From the NCBI GenBank assembly GCA_030407005.1, contig JAUDYN010000009.1, forward strand, positions 682,001-746,000: 64,000 nt of DNA, in the 5' to 3' direction. Position 1 is the first letter of the stretch, and the number at the start of each line of letters is the position of its first letter. Of the stretch, positions 10,952 to 20,546 are shown piece after piece. The position numbers were made by a program, and so were the translations under genes. The notes under the pieces were generated by a model. That model saw only the letters and a program-made list of their open reading frames with translations, did no database searches and was not told the origin of the DNA. The DNA is from Desarmillaria ectypa. Lineage: Eukaryota > Basidiomycota > Agaricomycetes > Agaricales > Physalacriaceae.

Positions 10952-12110
10952 TCATCTACTGAGAAGATCAGCTTTTTGATTAGCGGTTCCAGCTTTATGT
11001 TGAAGGATAAAGTGGTATTCCGCTAGTTCAGTGACCCACCGTGCTTGTCGGCGATTCAACTTCTGGGGTTTTCGGAAGTACTGAAGATTCTGGTGGTCAG
11101 TCCAGATCTCGATGGTTTCTTTGGCACCCATGAGATAATGATGCCATTCCTCTAATGCTAGCATGATGGCTAACAACTCTTTGTCATAGATTTCATAGTT
11201 GCGCTCGGTAGCGGTGAGCGCCTTGGACATAAAGGCGACGGGTCTCCATTTGCCTTCTTTTTCTTGGCTGAGTACAGCGCCAATGGCTCCGTCACTCGCA
11301 TCTGCTTCTACTCGGAACTTTCCATCATCTGAAGGAATCGTTAGAACTATGTTTGTCATCATCAGCTTCTTGATCTGATCAAACGCCTGTTCTTGTTCTG
11401 ATCCCCAGGTCCAGTCTACTTTTCCAGTCAACTGGGTGAGGGGACGGACTGTCTTAGAATAGTCTTTGATGAACTTTCGATAGAAGTTCGTGAATCCTAG
11501 GAAGGATTGTAGTTCCTTCTTTTTCGTTGGGGTTGGCCATTCCGCTATTCCTGCTATCTTGACTGGGTCCATACGAATGACATCTTCGCTTATGATAACC
11601 CCAAGGTATTCTGTTTCAAGCACCTCAAACTCGCATTTCTCGGCTTTGAGGAACAATTTGTTTTCTCGAAGTCGCTGGAGTACTTGTCATACTATGTTTC
11701 GGTGTTCTATCAAGGATTTTGTGAAAATGAGTATGTCGTCGAGGTAAATGGTGACCTTTCCTCTGGCGATCAAATTCTTGAATATGTCATTCATCATCCA
11801 CTGGAATGTGGCTGGTGAATTTGTGAGCCCAAAGAACATTACCGTGGGTTCAAAGAGCCCTTGGTTAGTTCTGAATGCGGCTTTCTCTTCGTCTCCATCT
11901 CGAATACGGACATTGTTGTATCCCCATTGTACATCCAACTTGGAGAAGTATTTGGCTCCTCGTAATTTGTCAATAAGCTCAGAGATGAGCGGGAGGGGAT
12001 AACGATTTTTGATCATCATTTCATTCAGTTTTCGATAATCCTGAACTGGTCATAGAGAGCTGTCCTTTTTCTTGACGAAGAAGAAGGGAGAGGCGAACGG
12101 GGATTTCGAG
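10952..12110 (-). pseudogene. Element 2 reverse transcriptase and RNase H
   Basis: RT runs from about 12,110 to 11,450 and RNase H from about 11,350 to 10,952. Visible motifs: [38 protein letters not shown], the catalytic [11 protein letters not shown] near 11,740, and in RNase H VEADASDGAIG, YEIYDKELLAIMLAL and the terminal AGTANQKADLLSR. The frame is broken by stops, for example around 11,687 and 12,050. Together with the chromodomain this gives the order protease-RT-RNase H-integrase, diagnostic of Ty3/gypsy. Confidence 0.92.
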
Positions 12111-12514
12111 GGATGAATGCGTCCTGAGTCTAAGTTCTCATCTAAGAACTTATCTAATTGTTCCTGCTCATTGCGATTGAGCGGGTACACCTTGCAATCT
12201 AAGGTGGATTTCGCGTTGGGGATTAGCTCAATAGCATGGTCCCAGGGTCTTCATTCTGGTAACTCGTCAAAGCTTTCTTTTGAGAATAAATCTCTAAAGC
12301 TTTGATACTGAGGAGGCACGAGCTCCTCAAACGTCTGCTTTGGTTTTTCAGCGTTAGCTGCAGCTGCTAACTCATTTGCATGATGGACAGCACGAAGGAT
12401 GATTTCTTCTTGCATATTGACAGCAAGAATACTTTCTCCTTCTTCGAGCTCTTCATCCCATCAGTCTTCTTCCTCCGCATCTGGTAGGGTGAAGTAGTTC
12501 TGGACACAATGGCA

Positions 12515-13417
12515 TCATCCGAATGTCAAGGTCCCCGCTTTCCAGTTGACGAAAGGGTTGTGGCGTTTAAGCCAGTCGTGTCCCAAGTATACAGTTTTGG
12601 AACCTAAGTCTGTAACTGCGAGATCAATGCGCTCGCTGTGTCCTCCAATTGTCATTCGTAGTTCTATGAACTCAGTGACGTCCCCTGCTTTATTGCGCGT
12701 TCCATCGGCATTATAGACCGGTATAGGGGCTGCGGCCTTCCTGGTGTCCAACTGGTGTTGTTGGACGTATGTTCGGTTGATAGAGCTGCCCGTGCAACCG
12801 CTATCCAACAACGCTCGGGTTGTCAAGGTTTGTTTCCCGGTACATGGGGAAAGTTGGATGTCTACCAGGAAGTCCCGTCCGGAACTCTTGGTGCCGCGAA
12901 TATAATGAATGGGTTCGTGTAATTCATAGAGTTGTTCCCAGGCAATGCTCTCTCCCATTTGTAAGCTTCGAATGAGCTCGTCATCGATTTCTCCAAGTTG
13001 TTTGGGGTGTACCCAAATGGAGAGAACTGCTTTGGCATTTGCCAAATTCTTGGAGTTGCGTATAGCGCGCATCGTCCAGTCAATTCCAAATGGTTTGAAC
13101 CATTGGAATCTGTCTTGCTTCCCTGTGCATTCAGAAGACTTTTCCAGCTTTCCCGTACATTCAAAAGCGATTGATACCCCCTTGTTAAGATAGGTATCAG
13201 TTTCGATGCTTCCCAGTGCGTTTGGAAGGTCGAGTTTCTGTTTTTCCAGTGTTCTGCATATCGGAGTACTGGCTTTGGATTGACTGTTTTGCCATATCCT
13301 GAACGCCATATCATCTTCTTCGTTGGGTACTTCAATGATGGTAGTTCTGCTGAAATGCCCCCTTTTTACTGCCTGGGTGCTAGCAGGATCCTGTCCCTTT
13401 TCCTCGGCCGGCACCAC
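12515..13417 (-). pseudogene. Element 2 aspartic protease region of pol
   Basis: A 300-codon open stretch. Its N-terminal two thirds is a linker without recognised motifs. The retropepsin active site LLDSGCTGSSIN lies near residue 210, followed by the second half of the fold with LGSKTVYLGHDWLKRHNP near the end. It stops at 12,515, before RT. The 12,110-12,515 segment continues the connection to RT with stops. It should cleave Gag-Pol if functional. Confidence 0.85.
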
Positions 13418-13708
13418 TCACAACGGAGTTTGAAATTCCTTGGTCATTGACTCCCAGCTAGTGCCTAAGGCGACCTTCGCACGGTTGTCAACCCTGCAAC
13501 TTGCCAGCCCGGTTTGGTACTCAGCTTCGTCAAGTTTTCCACTCCCTGGACCGGTTTGTCCGGGTAAAGCCTGGCCTTGGTTAGAGGCACTATCCTGGTC
13601 CTCCGCCGACCCTGGTGGAACTGGTGAGCTTGCCCCGCTGCTCGAAGCGGGTACTGGGACGGTCGGACTTCTGGGAGTCCCGGAGGAGTCTCGCCTACTG
13701 GTCCCTGC

Positions 13709-13984
13709 TCATTGCTGTGCGCTCAGTGGCGTATCTGGTGAGCACTGCTCATTGGACTTTGTTGCGGTGCCAACACCACTTGGCAAATCCTGCTCCAGTT
13801 CGTCGGAGGTTCGGGATTCATTACTACAGATACTGGTGTCAGCGTCTTCTAGCAGTATGACGTACCTGTTTTTTTTTGATGATTCTTTCTTTGTCTTCGG
13901 CTTCAGTGAAGTCATAGATATATTTTTCATAGATAATTTTCTGTTTTCATAGTAATTAGTCCGACCCGCGGAAACCGAGGACAC
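13709..13984 (-). pseudogene. Element 2 pol N-terminal segment, -1 frame to gag
   Basis: A conserved roughly 90-residue polar segment directly downstream of the gag stop, with a YVILLEDADT block also seen in elements 1, B and D. It lies in the -1 frame relative to gag, and that frame stays open back through the gag stop codon. It therefore probably starts pol by frameshifting rather than at its own ATG. It ends in a stop at 13,709, and a gap to the protease stretch follows. Confidence 0.65.
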
Positions 13985-13996
13985 ACCTTGAGACTT

Positions 13997-14038
13997 GGGC
14001 GTGCAAGGGGAATCGAACCCTTGATGCCCTACTCTTTT
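13997..14038 (-). promoter_or_regulatory. Candidate -1 frameshift site: A-run, TAG, hairpin (element 2)
   Basis: Minus strand: AAAA (14,038-14,035), GAG, TAG (14,031-14,029), then a hairpin. The lower stem pairs 14,026-14,029 with 13,997-14,000 (GGGC/GCCC). The upper stem pairs 14,018-14,023 with 14,004-14,009 (CAAGGG/CCCTTG) around an 8-base loop. A Lys codon AAA at A_AAA can slip back one base with full pairing, which would enter the pol frame six bases before the hairpin. The arrangement recurs at the gag end of elements 1, B, D and F, although the stem is weaker in the decayed copies. Mechanism is inference. Confidence 0.55.
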
Positions 14039-15549
14039 ACCTCCTCAATCTTGGAGGTGCTCGGCACCACTGCGTCAGTGGGCCCCATGTATCTCACTAC
14101 ATTCTTCTCTTTTCTTGTAGGGCAATCCCTGCTCAGGTGACCCTTTTGGTTGCACCTGAAACAGCGCCCCTCGGCTTTTTGCCAGTCTACGTCCATAGGC
14201 TTCCCCGCCCCCCCATATGTTGTCCACTTACCAGTTCCAACATTGCGACCGGCCCCTCCACTCCCATCACTCGGCTTCGGAGTCGAGGGACTTGTCGCCC
14301 CAGCGGTGTTCTTGCCGCTGGGTTGTTGTTGTTGGGGATGCGGGCCCTGCTTCTGGCTGTCCCGAGGCGTACTTGTGGTCTGGTCAAAGACCCACTTCCG
14401 CTGCCTCTCTTCATACATTCTAAGAATGTGTTCCTTCCATTCTGGGTATGAGTGCGGAATGCTCACCCCCATATTCGAGATAAAGGTGGTATACGAACTA
14501 GGCACTCCTAGTCGTACCGCCTTTACCATTGCGCCGCGTTCCACTTCGTCGGATCTCCAGCCCACTAGCTTCGCTTCTTCTTCCAGCTTCTGGAAGTAGT
14601 GGGAGGCGGGCTGTGCTCCCATGCACAGGTCAAACATGTGCTTTTCATGGATTTCCTCGATCGCCGGATCTCGGAATTGTCTTGTGACTAAGTCGACAAA
14701 ATCAGCCCAGTCGGGGTATCGGAAGTGGGCAGCGGTGCCGTCAAAGGCATCGCCTACCCAGTATTCGGGTCTCTTGTAGACCCACCAGTCCTTGGCGGCA
14801 CTCTCGAAGTGGGATGTCGCAAATAGTACCAGGTGCGATGGCACCTGGAAATAGTGTCTGAACACTTCAAAGTAGGTGATGCAATCGCCTATGAAGTGTT
14901 CAATATCGTCATGGTCCCCTTTGAACGGGGTGGGGACCTTGACGAGGGTCGGCTTGATGCCCAGGTAGGGGGCATCAGCGGCGGCATTCCCAACCGGATT
15001 CGGGATTGGGTCAGGTGGTCCCTGACCAGGGGGCGGTCTTGGGATCGAGAATCGATCCAGCCTGTATCCCAGGTAACCTCTTGGCGGCCCCGGCAGTCTT
15101 CCCCTTTCCGGCTCCTTTTCCCTCTCTTGGACTCAGAGATAGTCTGCCAATGTCTTGCAGGCGGCGTCCTCCTTGTCGAGCTCACTGCGCATCTCCGCTA
15201 TGCATCGCTCTTTCTCCTGTAACTCGGTTCGCATCTGCTGCCAAGTTTCTTCTGCCGTGGCAGGATTTCTTGACGCCCCTGTGGTGGCGTTTTCTGCCGG
15301 GGCTCCTTCTGCTTCCATTTCTTCTCCCGCCCCTGCAAAGAGAAGACTGCCACCCTGATAAGGGTGGTATCCTTGGTGACGCGCCTTATGATGAGGGGGC
15401 GAGTTGGGAAGTGGTCGTGGGCTTACGACTGGGGTATCCGGTGGGTGGTCCGGATAAATTTTGTATTGAGGGTGGTGGTATTCCATCCCTCTGTAGTAAC
15501 CTGTATCGTAGGTAAACGTATTATATTGAGGCTCCTCTTCCTCAATCCT
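14029..15549 (-). pseudogene. Element 2 gag (capsid and CCHC nucleocapsid)
   Basis: Frame A from about 15,549 leftward to TAG 14,029, with one TGA at 15,133 (family codon CGA). In order: a Pro/Tyr-rich start, a predicted coiled-coil-like stretch (QQMRTELQEKERCIAEM), a Pro-rich linker, a capsid-like region with the HYFQVPSHLVLFATSHFE and FRYPDWADFVDLVTRQF blocks, a Gln/Ser/Gly-rich linker, and a CCHC knuckle (CFRCNQKGHLSRDC) near 14,165-14,125. Family role: particle assembly and RNA binding. Frame A is also open further upstream, to 16,551, but there it overlaps ORF1 and does not look selected. Confidence 0.85.
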
Positions 15550-16741
15550 CTCGTGCCACCTCCAACCTCCAGAGATGCTGGAGGGTTCTGTCCAGCTCTC
15601 ATTGCTCCCGTGGGGTCCTGGGTAATAACCCTGGAAAACGATCCCCTGTGGAGGGACCGAAGATTGACCGGTCGCGATTGGCGCGAATCCGGTGATTGAC
15701 GATGAGGGCCCTGGCGTTGCTAGGGCCTTCCATTGGTACCCAGATGGGGTCCCCCCTGTTGAGGGCGAGCCACTCATCCATTTCCATTCTGGGTTCTTCC
15801 CAGAGGTCTCGGGCTTCAACGTCCCTTCGTCGAATTTCCCATGCTGTGGTCCAGTATGGACCGAATATTCTCCGATCATAGTCAGAGAGTTCTGGCCAGA
15901 TGTAATCAGGCCCGTCGGAGTTGAAGGGGTCATCGGGGGCTTGGGGAGTGGCCGGGACCTGGGTGTTGTTTCCGACGATGTTGTCGTCGGACTCGTCATC
16001 AGAGATTTCGATGACGGGGAGGGAAGAGAGGGAATACTCTTCCTCGTCTGGCCACTGCTCACGGCTCCAGGGGCCGTAAGGGTGGGTTCGATCCATGCCG
16101 GGATCGTCAGGGTGTCGGGGTCCGGAAGATTCGGATCCGCTGTTGCTGTCGCTGTTGGGCGACGAGGAGTCAGACCTTCACTGGGATATGCGAAGGGCGG
16201 GGGTTCTTGGACGAGGGGGGGGACCGGGGTATGGGGGCGGGGGTTCATCCCCATCAGACCATATGTTCCCCTCGTGTTCCTCGGTCTCCTCATGACCGGT
16301 TGTTGGTTGCTCCAGTGCAATGGTGGGTCGTTCCATCCGGTGCCGGAGGAGGGTGACTCTCGTATTGTAGGCAAGAGTGTTTTGGGCAATCTGAGCCCGA
16401 AGTTCTGCGATCCCTGGAGACAGGGGCCGCAAATTATTGCTCTCCTCGGAGGAGGAGGAGGGCCCGATAATGAATCGGGCCCGGGGACGAACGAGTGGTA
16501 GTTCCTCTCGTTCTCCCAGTCTTGCAGGGGATATCCCCCTGGGAAGGTCATGGGTGGCAGGCAGGACGGGACGGGGTTCTGGTTCTGGTCTCTAGGGTTG
16601 CCTTCTCAGCAAGGCCTGGAGTTCTTCCTCGTAGATAAGTACAGCGAGGACCGTAAAAAAGGATAATAGTATGGCACCGCCAATGGCGACGCCAAGGGAA
16701 ACAGTTCGGGGTTCTTGAGAATTTCTGTCTTCTCCGGACAT
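15542..16741 (-). pseudogene. Element 2 ORF1: novel 5' ORF with N-terminal transmembrane helix
   Basis: Starts at ATG 16,741 and ends at TGA 15,542 (399 codons) with three premature stops, at about 16,597, 16,178 and 15,599. Residues about 18-40 form a hydrophobic helix followed by a basic/acidic segment (FFTVLAVLIYEEELQALLRR). Next come a helical region (LSPGIAELRAQIAQN), Pro-rich segments, an acidic IEISDDESDD patch and a conserved MDEWLALNRGDP block. The frame differs from gag (gag is +1 relative to it). Elements 1, B and F retain the TM start and the DEWLALN block despite heavy decay, so this frame is real. I know no named family. A TM segment ahead of gypsy gag is unusual. Confidence 0.65.
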
Positions 16742-16785
16742 GAGGTCTTCTACACGGCTAGCGTAATAGAAGAAGAGTGGGTAAA

Positions 16786-16798
16786 ATCTCTTGTTTTA
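16786..16798 (-). other. Self-primer binding site of element 2
   Basis: The 13 bases next to the 5' LTR read TAAAACAAGAGAT on the minus strand. They are the exact complement of ATCTCTTGTTTTA inside the LTR (16,953-16,941), located where transcription should start, about 34 bases after the TATA box at 16,980-16,987. This is the Tf1/sushi-type arrangement in which the RNA 5' end folds back as primer instead of a tRNA. Confidence 0.75.
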
Positions 16799-17212
16799 TG
16801 TTATGCACCGACTTGGGCATGTGACTTGGGACCGTCAGCTGATCCTCTCTGGGCCGTTATGCATTCGAACGATCACCCGATTGAGAGAACTGCGCTAATA
16901 GTCTTTGGTGTAGTGCGAGTAAGAGGTTTATAGTGTTAATTAAAACAAGAGATAGAGTACAACTGACTAGTTTACTCTATTTATATAGTATTTCTACAGC
17001 GTGTATATTTAGGTGAAACACTGTGGTCCATGCACAAATGGTGTCGAAGTAGGATGATCCGGGAGGATCATAGAGCCAATGGGAGTTGTCTGGGGTGACA
17101 GACGGTGAGAACGAGGGTGGTATCCGGCAAATAGCTGGATACGAGTCGGTTTCTGGACTAGATTAGATGGATGAGTCATGGATATGACTCAGATAATGGA
17201 AAAATCGTAACA
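16799..17212 (-). repeat. 5' LTR of element 2
   Basis: 414 bp, same length as the 3' LTR, ends TGTTATG/CGTAACA. TATA box at 16,980-16,987 (minus strand). The R region begins at about 16,953. Right flank TCTTG is the second copy of the target duplication. Confidence 0.93.
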
Positions 17213-18337
17213 TCTTGCGGACAGAGTCCTCCTTGTTGAGCTCTTCACGCATTTCTGCTATGTGCTGCTCTTTCTCCAGCAACTTGTTCTGCATCTGTTG
17301 CTGGGTTTCTTCTGCCATGGCAGGGGTTCTTGACACCCCTGCAGTGGCGTTGCCTGCAGGGGCTCCTTTGGCTTCCATTTCTTCTCCCACCCCTGCGAAG
17401 AGAAGACTACCACCCTGATATGGGTGGTATCCTTGGTGATGCACCCTATGATGCGGGGGCAAGTCAGGCAGTGGTCGTGGGCTTATGACCGGGGTATCCG
17501 GTGGGTGATCCGGATAAATTTCATATTGGGGGTGGTGGTATTCCATCCCGCCATAGTAACCTGTATCATAGGTTAACGTATTGTACTGGGGCTCTTGCCC
17601 CCACTCATTCCTCTCTTGCCACCTCCAGCCTCCATAGGTGCTGGAGGGTCCTCTCCAGTTCTCGCTGCTCCTGCTGGGTCTGGGGTTGTAACCCTGGAAA
17701 ACGATCCCCAGCAGAGGGGCAGAAAATTGACCGGTTGCAGTTTGCGCGTATCTGGTGGTTGACGATGTTGGCCCGGTAGTTACTGGGCCCATCGAATGGG
17801 ACTCGGATGGGGTCGCCCCTGTTAAGGGCCAACCACTCATCCATTTCAACTCTGGGTTCTTCCCAGAGGTCGCGGGCTTTGATGTCCCTTCGTCGAACCT
17901 CCCATGCTGCAGTCCTGAATGGACCGAATAGTCTCTGGTTGACCTCGGAGAGGTCCGGCCAGATGAAATCATCCCCGTTTAGATTGAAGGGGTCATCGGT
18001 GGCATGGGGAGTGGCCGGGACTGGGGTGTTGTCTCCGACGATGTCGTCGTCGGACTCGTCATCAGAGATTTCGATGACGGAGAGGGAGGAGAGGGAGATC
18101 TCTTCTCCCTTGTCTGGCCACCGCTCGCGGCTCCAGGGGCCATAGGGGTGGTTCCAATCCATGTTTGGATCATCGGGGTGTTGGGGTCCAGAGTGGCCGG
18201 ACCTTCTACTGTCGTCGCTGTCAGGCGATGGGGAGTCTGATCTCCGCTGGGATATGTGGAGGGCGGGGGTTCTTGGATGAGGGGGGGGGCCGGGGTATGG
18301 GGGCAGGGGTTTGTCCAGTGCAGTCCGTACATCCCGC
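17213..18337 (-). pseudogene. Element 1 gag start and ORF1, middle part
   Basis: Continuation of element 1 to the right of element 2. The gag frame runs 17,972-17,213 and contains the YDTGYYGGMEYHHPQY block and the coiled-coil-like MREELNKEDS segment, ending at the element 2 insertion. ORF1 lies in the other frame from 18,337 to TGA 17,605. It shows the acidic ISDDESDD patch and the MDEWLALNRGDP block and ends ...LWRLEVAREE, the same natural end as in element 2. The long TG...CA unit cuts ORF1 at 18,338, and its N-terminus is at 20,045-20,500. Confidence 0.7.
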
Positions 18338-18766
18338 TGATATGCCGTCTATGCATTCACACCTAGATTTTGCGATTTTGTAACAATACTATTGCACATC
18401 TATCCTATACTAGTGATACATAGAGGACTATAGCTGAGGCTTTGAGCTGATAGTTAAAAGCAGTAAGCAACTGGTAGAGCCAGGACTTAGATGCAACACC
18501 ATTAGTGGGTTAAATCTACCAGCCGGCCAGACTAGTAACTCGAATGCTAGCAGGACTAAGTGAAATACAGCCACTAGCAAACGAAGGATGCTACTAGCAC
18601 ACAAAAACCAGGAGCAGAGTACACAGATCTCGTCAAGTTCTATCACTAGCAGCCCAGACTGGGCATAAACGCCTAAGTCAGGATAACTAGTCACATGGCA
18701 ATCTTGAAACAGGACTTAGAAATAAATTAGGAATGGATTAACCTTGAGCCCGGATCCGACTATTTC

Positions 18767-19260
18767 GATATAGATCTCTTATGATCGATGCTAGTGGAGC
18801 CGGACTGCACCCTCGATCATGATCGGATAGCTGTTACAGGCACCAATATCCGGATATCCATATAACCGCGTTACTAGGGCATGTAGTTGTGCCAAGGGTG
18901 CGGAAAGACCAACTGTGGAGTCTCTAGACCGAATATTTGAAAAGAAAACAGACTAGACTGACTATTGTATGATTATTCACCATTATTCGTGACTAGCCAA
19001 GAAATCCTTATCATGATATAGATCTCTTATGATCGACGCTAGTGGAGCCAGACTGCACCCTCAATCATGATCAGATAGCTGTTACAGGCACCAATATCCG
19101 GATATCCATATAACCGCGTTACTAGGGCATGTAGTTGTGCCAAGGGTGCGGAAAGACCAACTGTGGAGTCTCTAGACCAAATATTTGAAAAGAAAACAGA
19201 CTAGACCGACTATTGTGTGATTATTCACCATTATTCGTGACTAGCCAAGAAATCCTTACC
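18767..19260 (+). repeat. Tandem duplication of about 248 bp inside long unit copy 1
   Basis: The segment beginning gatatagatctctta at 18,767 repeats at 19,015 with only a few changes and runs to about 19,260. Copies 2 and 3 have it once, so the duplication arose in this copy or its recent source. Confidence 0.88.
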
Positions 19261-19546
19261 AATATACCCTATACCCAGATAATATTTATAGTTTTGCCTC
19301 AGTAGTATATAAGTAGTGGGATGGGCGCTCATGCAAAGCAGGCAAGCCATCCCCGCAGTTGAGCCCTCACTGGTAGTAACTGGTGTCCCCAATTAAAGGC
19401 TTTTGTGCTTGACCTCGATGAAGTGATTAATAGTCGCTAAGTCACCCATAGAATTGCATTGAATTGAAGTCCATTAGAGTCACTGTTGTGTCCTGCAAAG
19501 GTCCAGAGTGTTTTGAAGTTAGTTCAAGCAAAGTTCTCGGAGTTAT

Positions 19547-19744
19547 AGTTTATTCTTAGGCCAAGAGTGCCACTAGTTAGCCAAGAGTGCGGCTAGTCAA
19601 GTGTTTATCACTTGTAGGAAGCAGTATAGGGCCAAGAGTGCCATCAGTTTATTCTTAGGCCAAGAGCGCCACTAGTCAGCCAAGAGTGCGACTGGTCAAG
19701 TGTTTATCACTTGTAGGAAGCAGCATAGGGCCAAGAGCGCCACC
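19547..19744 (+). repeat. 99-bp tandem repeat inside long unit copy 1
   Basis: Two units starting agtttattcttagg at 19,547 and 19,646, each containing several ggccaagagtgcc subrepeats and a GTGTTTATCAC palindrome-like block. Copy 3 also has two units (about 44,310-44,510, reverse strand), while copy 2 has one. Confidence 0.85.
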
Positions 19745-20044
19745 AGCCTGAAGCCGTTTCAGTCAGAACGAGCGCAGTAGCTCAAACCAAGTCACTCTTA
19801 TCTAATTGTGTCTTACCCACCCCACTAGTACGAGTAGTACTTTGTATAAACTCACTAGTAACGAATAAAACGTCTTAAAGACAATTGTACTTGATTATTG
19901 AAGTCTGCAGAGTGCTTCCATCGTACTCGAAACCGCCCGAATTCAATATTGGTAATTAAGTGTAGAGTAGTAAGAGGTTTAGTGTGATTGGTGTTCATTG
20001 CCATTCCCTAATTCTTTTGTCACTCGCCGTTACCAAGCACATCA

Positions 20045-20500
20045 CCGCGCATATTCTTGGGCCACCGTAAGGTTGGCTGTTGGTCGCTCCAGTGCGACAG
20101 TGGGTCGTTCCATCCTGTAGCAGAGGAGGACGGCTCTCGCATTATAGGTGTGAGCAGATTGGGCAATCTGGGCCTGAAGTTCTGCAATCCCCAGAGATGG
20201 GGGTCTTGAGTCTGAACTCCCCTTGGAGGAGGAGCCGACTGTGAAGCAGGCCCTGGGGTGAACGAGTGGAACTGCTTCTCATTCTCCCAGTCTTGCGGGG
20301 GGTATCCCCCTGGGAACGACATTGGTGGTGGGTGGGGCGGGGCAGGGTTCTGGGTCGAGTCGTTGGGGCTGTCTTCTCAGCAGTGCCCGGAGTTCTTCCT
20401 TGTAGATTAATATGGCAAGGACCGTAAAAAATGACAATAGTATGGTGCTGCCGAGGGACACGGTTCGAGGTTCTTGGGTGTTTCTGTCTTCTCTGGGCAT
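20045..20500 (-). pseudogene. Element 1 ORF1, N-terminal part with transmembrane helix
   Basis: Starts at ATG 20,500 (MPREDRNTQEP) and shows the same hydrophobic helix and charged end as element 2 (TILLSFFTVLAILIYKEEL), then a Pro-rich stretch. A stop follows at 20,279, after which the helical block (LGIAELQAQIAQS) continues in the same frame to the long-unit insertion at 20,044. Start choice: first ATG after the 5' LTR, matching the starts in elements 2 and B. Confidence 0.65.
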
Positions 20501-20546
20501 GAAGAAGGTCTTCTATACGGCTAGCATAATAGAAGTGGGGAGGAAT

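Larger units (their letters stand above)
8738..17212 (-). mobile_element. Element 2: full-length Ty3/gypsy chromovirus, 8,475 bp
   Basis: Structurally complete element read leftward, with two 414-bp LTRs (8,738-9,151 and 16,799-17,212), polypurine tract, primer-binding site, ORF1, gag and pol with a chromodomain. It inserted into the gag of element 1. The target TCTTG is duplicated at 8,733-8,737 and 17,213-17,217, and the gag sequence on the two sides joins seamlessly. The LTRs differ at roughly a dozen places by eye, nearly all CpG-type transitions. It keeps much more CpG than elements B, D and F, so it appears to be the youngest insertion, but stops in all ORFs make it non-autonomous. Confidence 0.95.
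18338..20044 (+). mobile_element. Long TG...CA unit, copy 1 (LTR-like, 1,707 bp)
   Basis: Insertion in element 1 ORF1, ends TGATATGC.../...GCACATCA, flanked by CCGC (18,334-18,337 and 20,045-20,048). It looks like a very long LTR on the plus strand: a TATA box (agtatataagtag, about 19,307), then a poly(A)-signal-like aataaa near 19,865, and TG/CA ends. No coding potential. Copies 2 (37,870-39,208) and 3 (44,007-45,464) show the same ends. It carries two internal tandem duplications. It may be a solo LTR of an unseen gypsy element or a non-autonomous element. No element with such LTRs and an internal region is in the window. Confidence 0.75.

Noticed and set aside
15692..16501. A 269-codon open frame on the plus strand opposite gag/ORF1 of element 2
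   Set aside because: It is antisense to the conserved ORF1/gag region, not conserved as protein in elements B, D or F, and rich in Gly/Val/Arg as expected for an antisense shadow of Pro/Ser-rich GC-rich sequence.
15550..16551. Frame A of element 2, open from 16,551 as one 472-codon gag
   Set aside because: Between about 15,550 and 16,551 the blocks conserved among copies (SDDESDD, MDEWLALN) are in the other frame. Frame A there varies freely, so I treat only its downstream part as gag.
19547..19744. A CRISPR-like or minisatellite array in the long TG...CA unit
   Set aside because: Only two direct units with no spacers. It is an LTR-internal tandem duplication in a eukaryotic genome.
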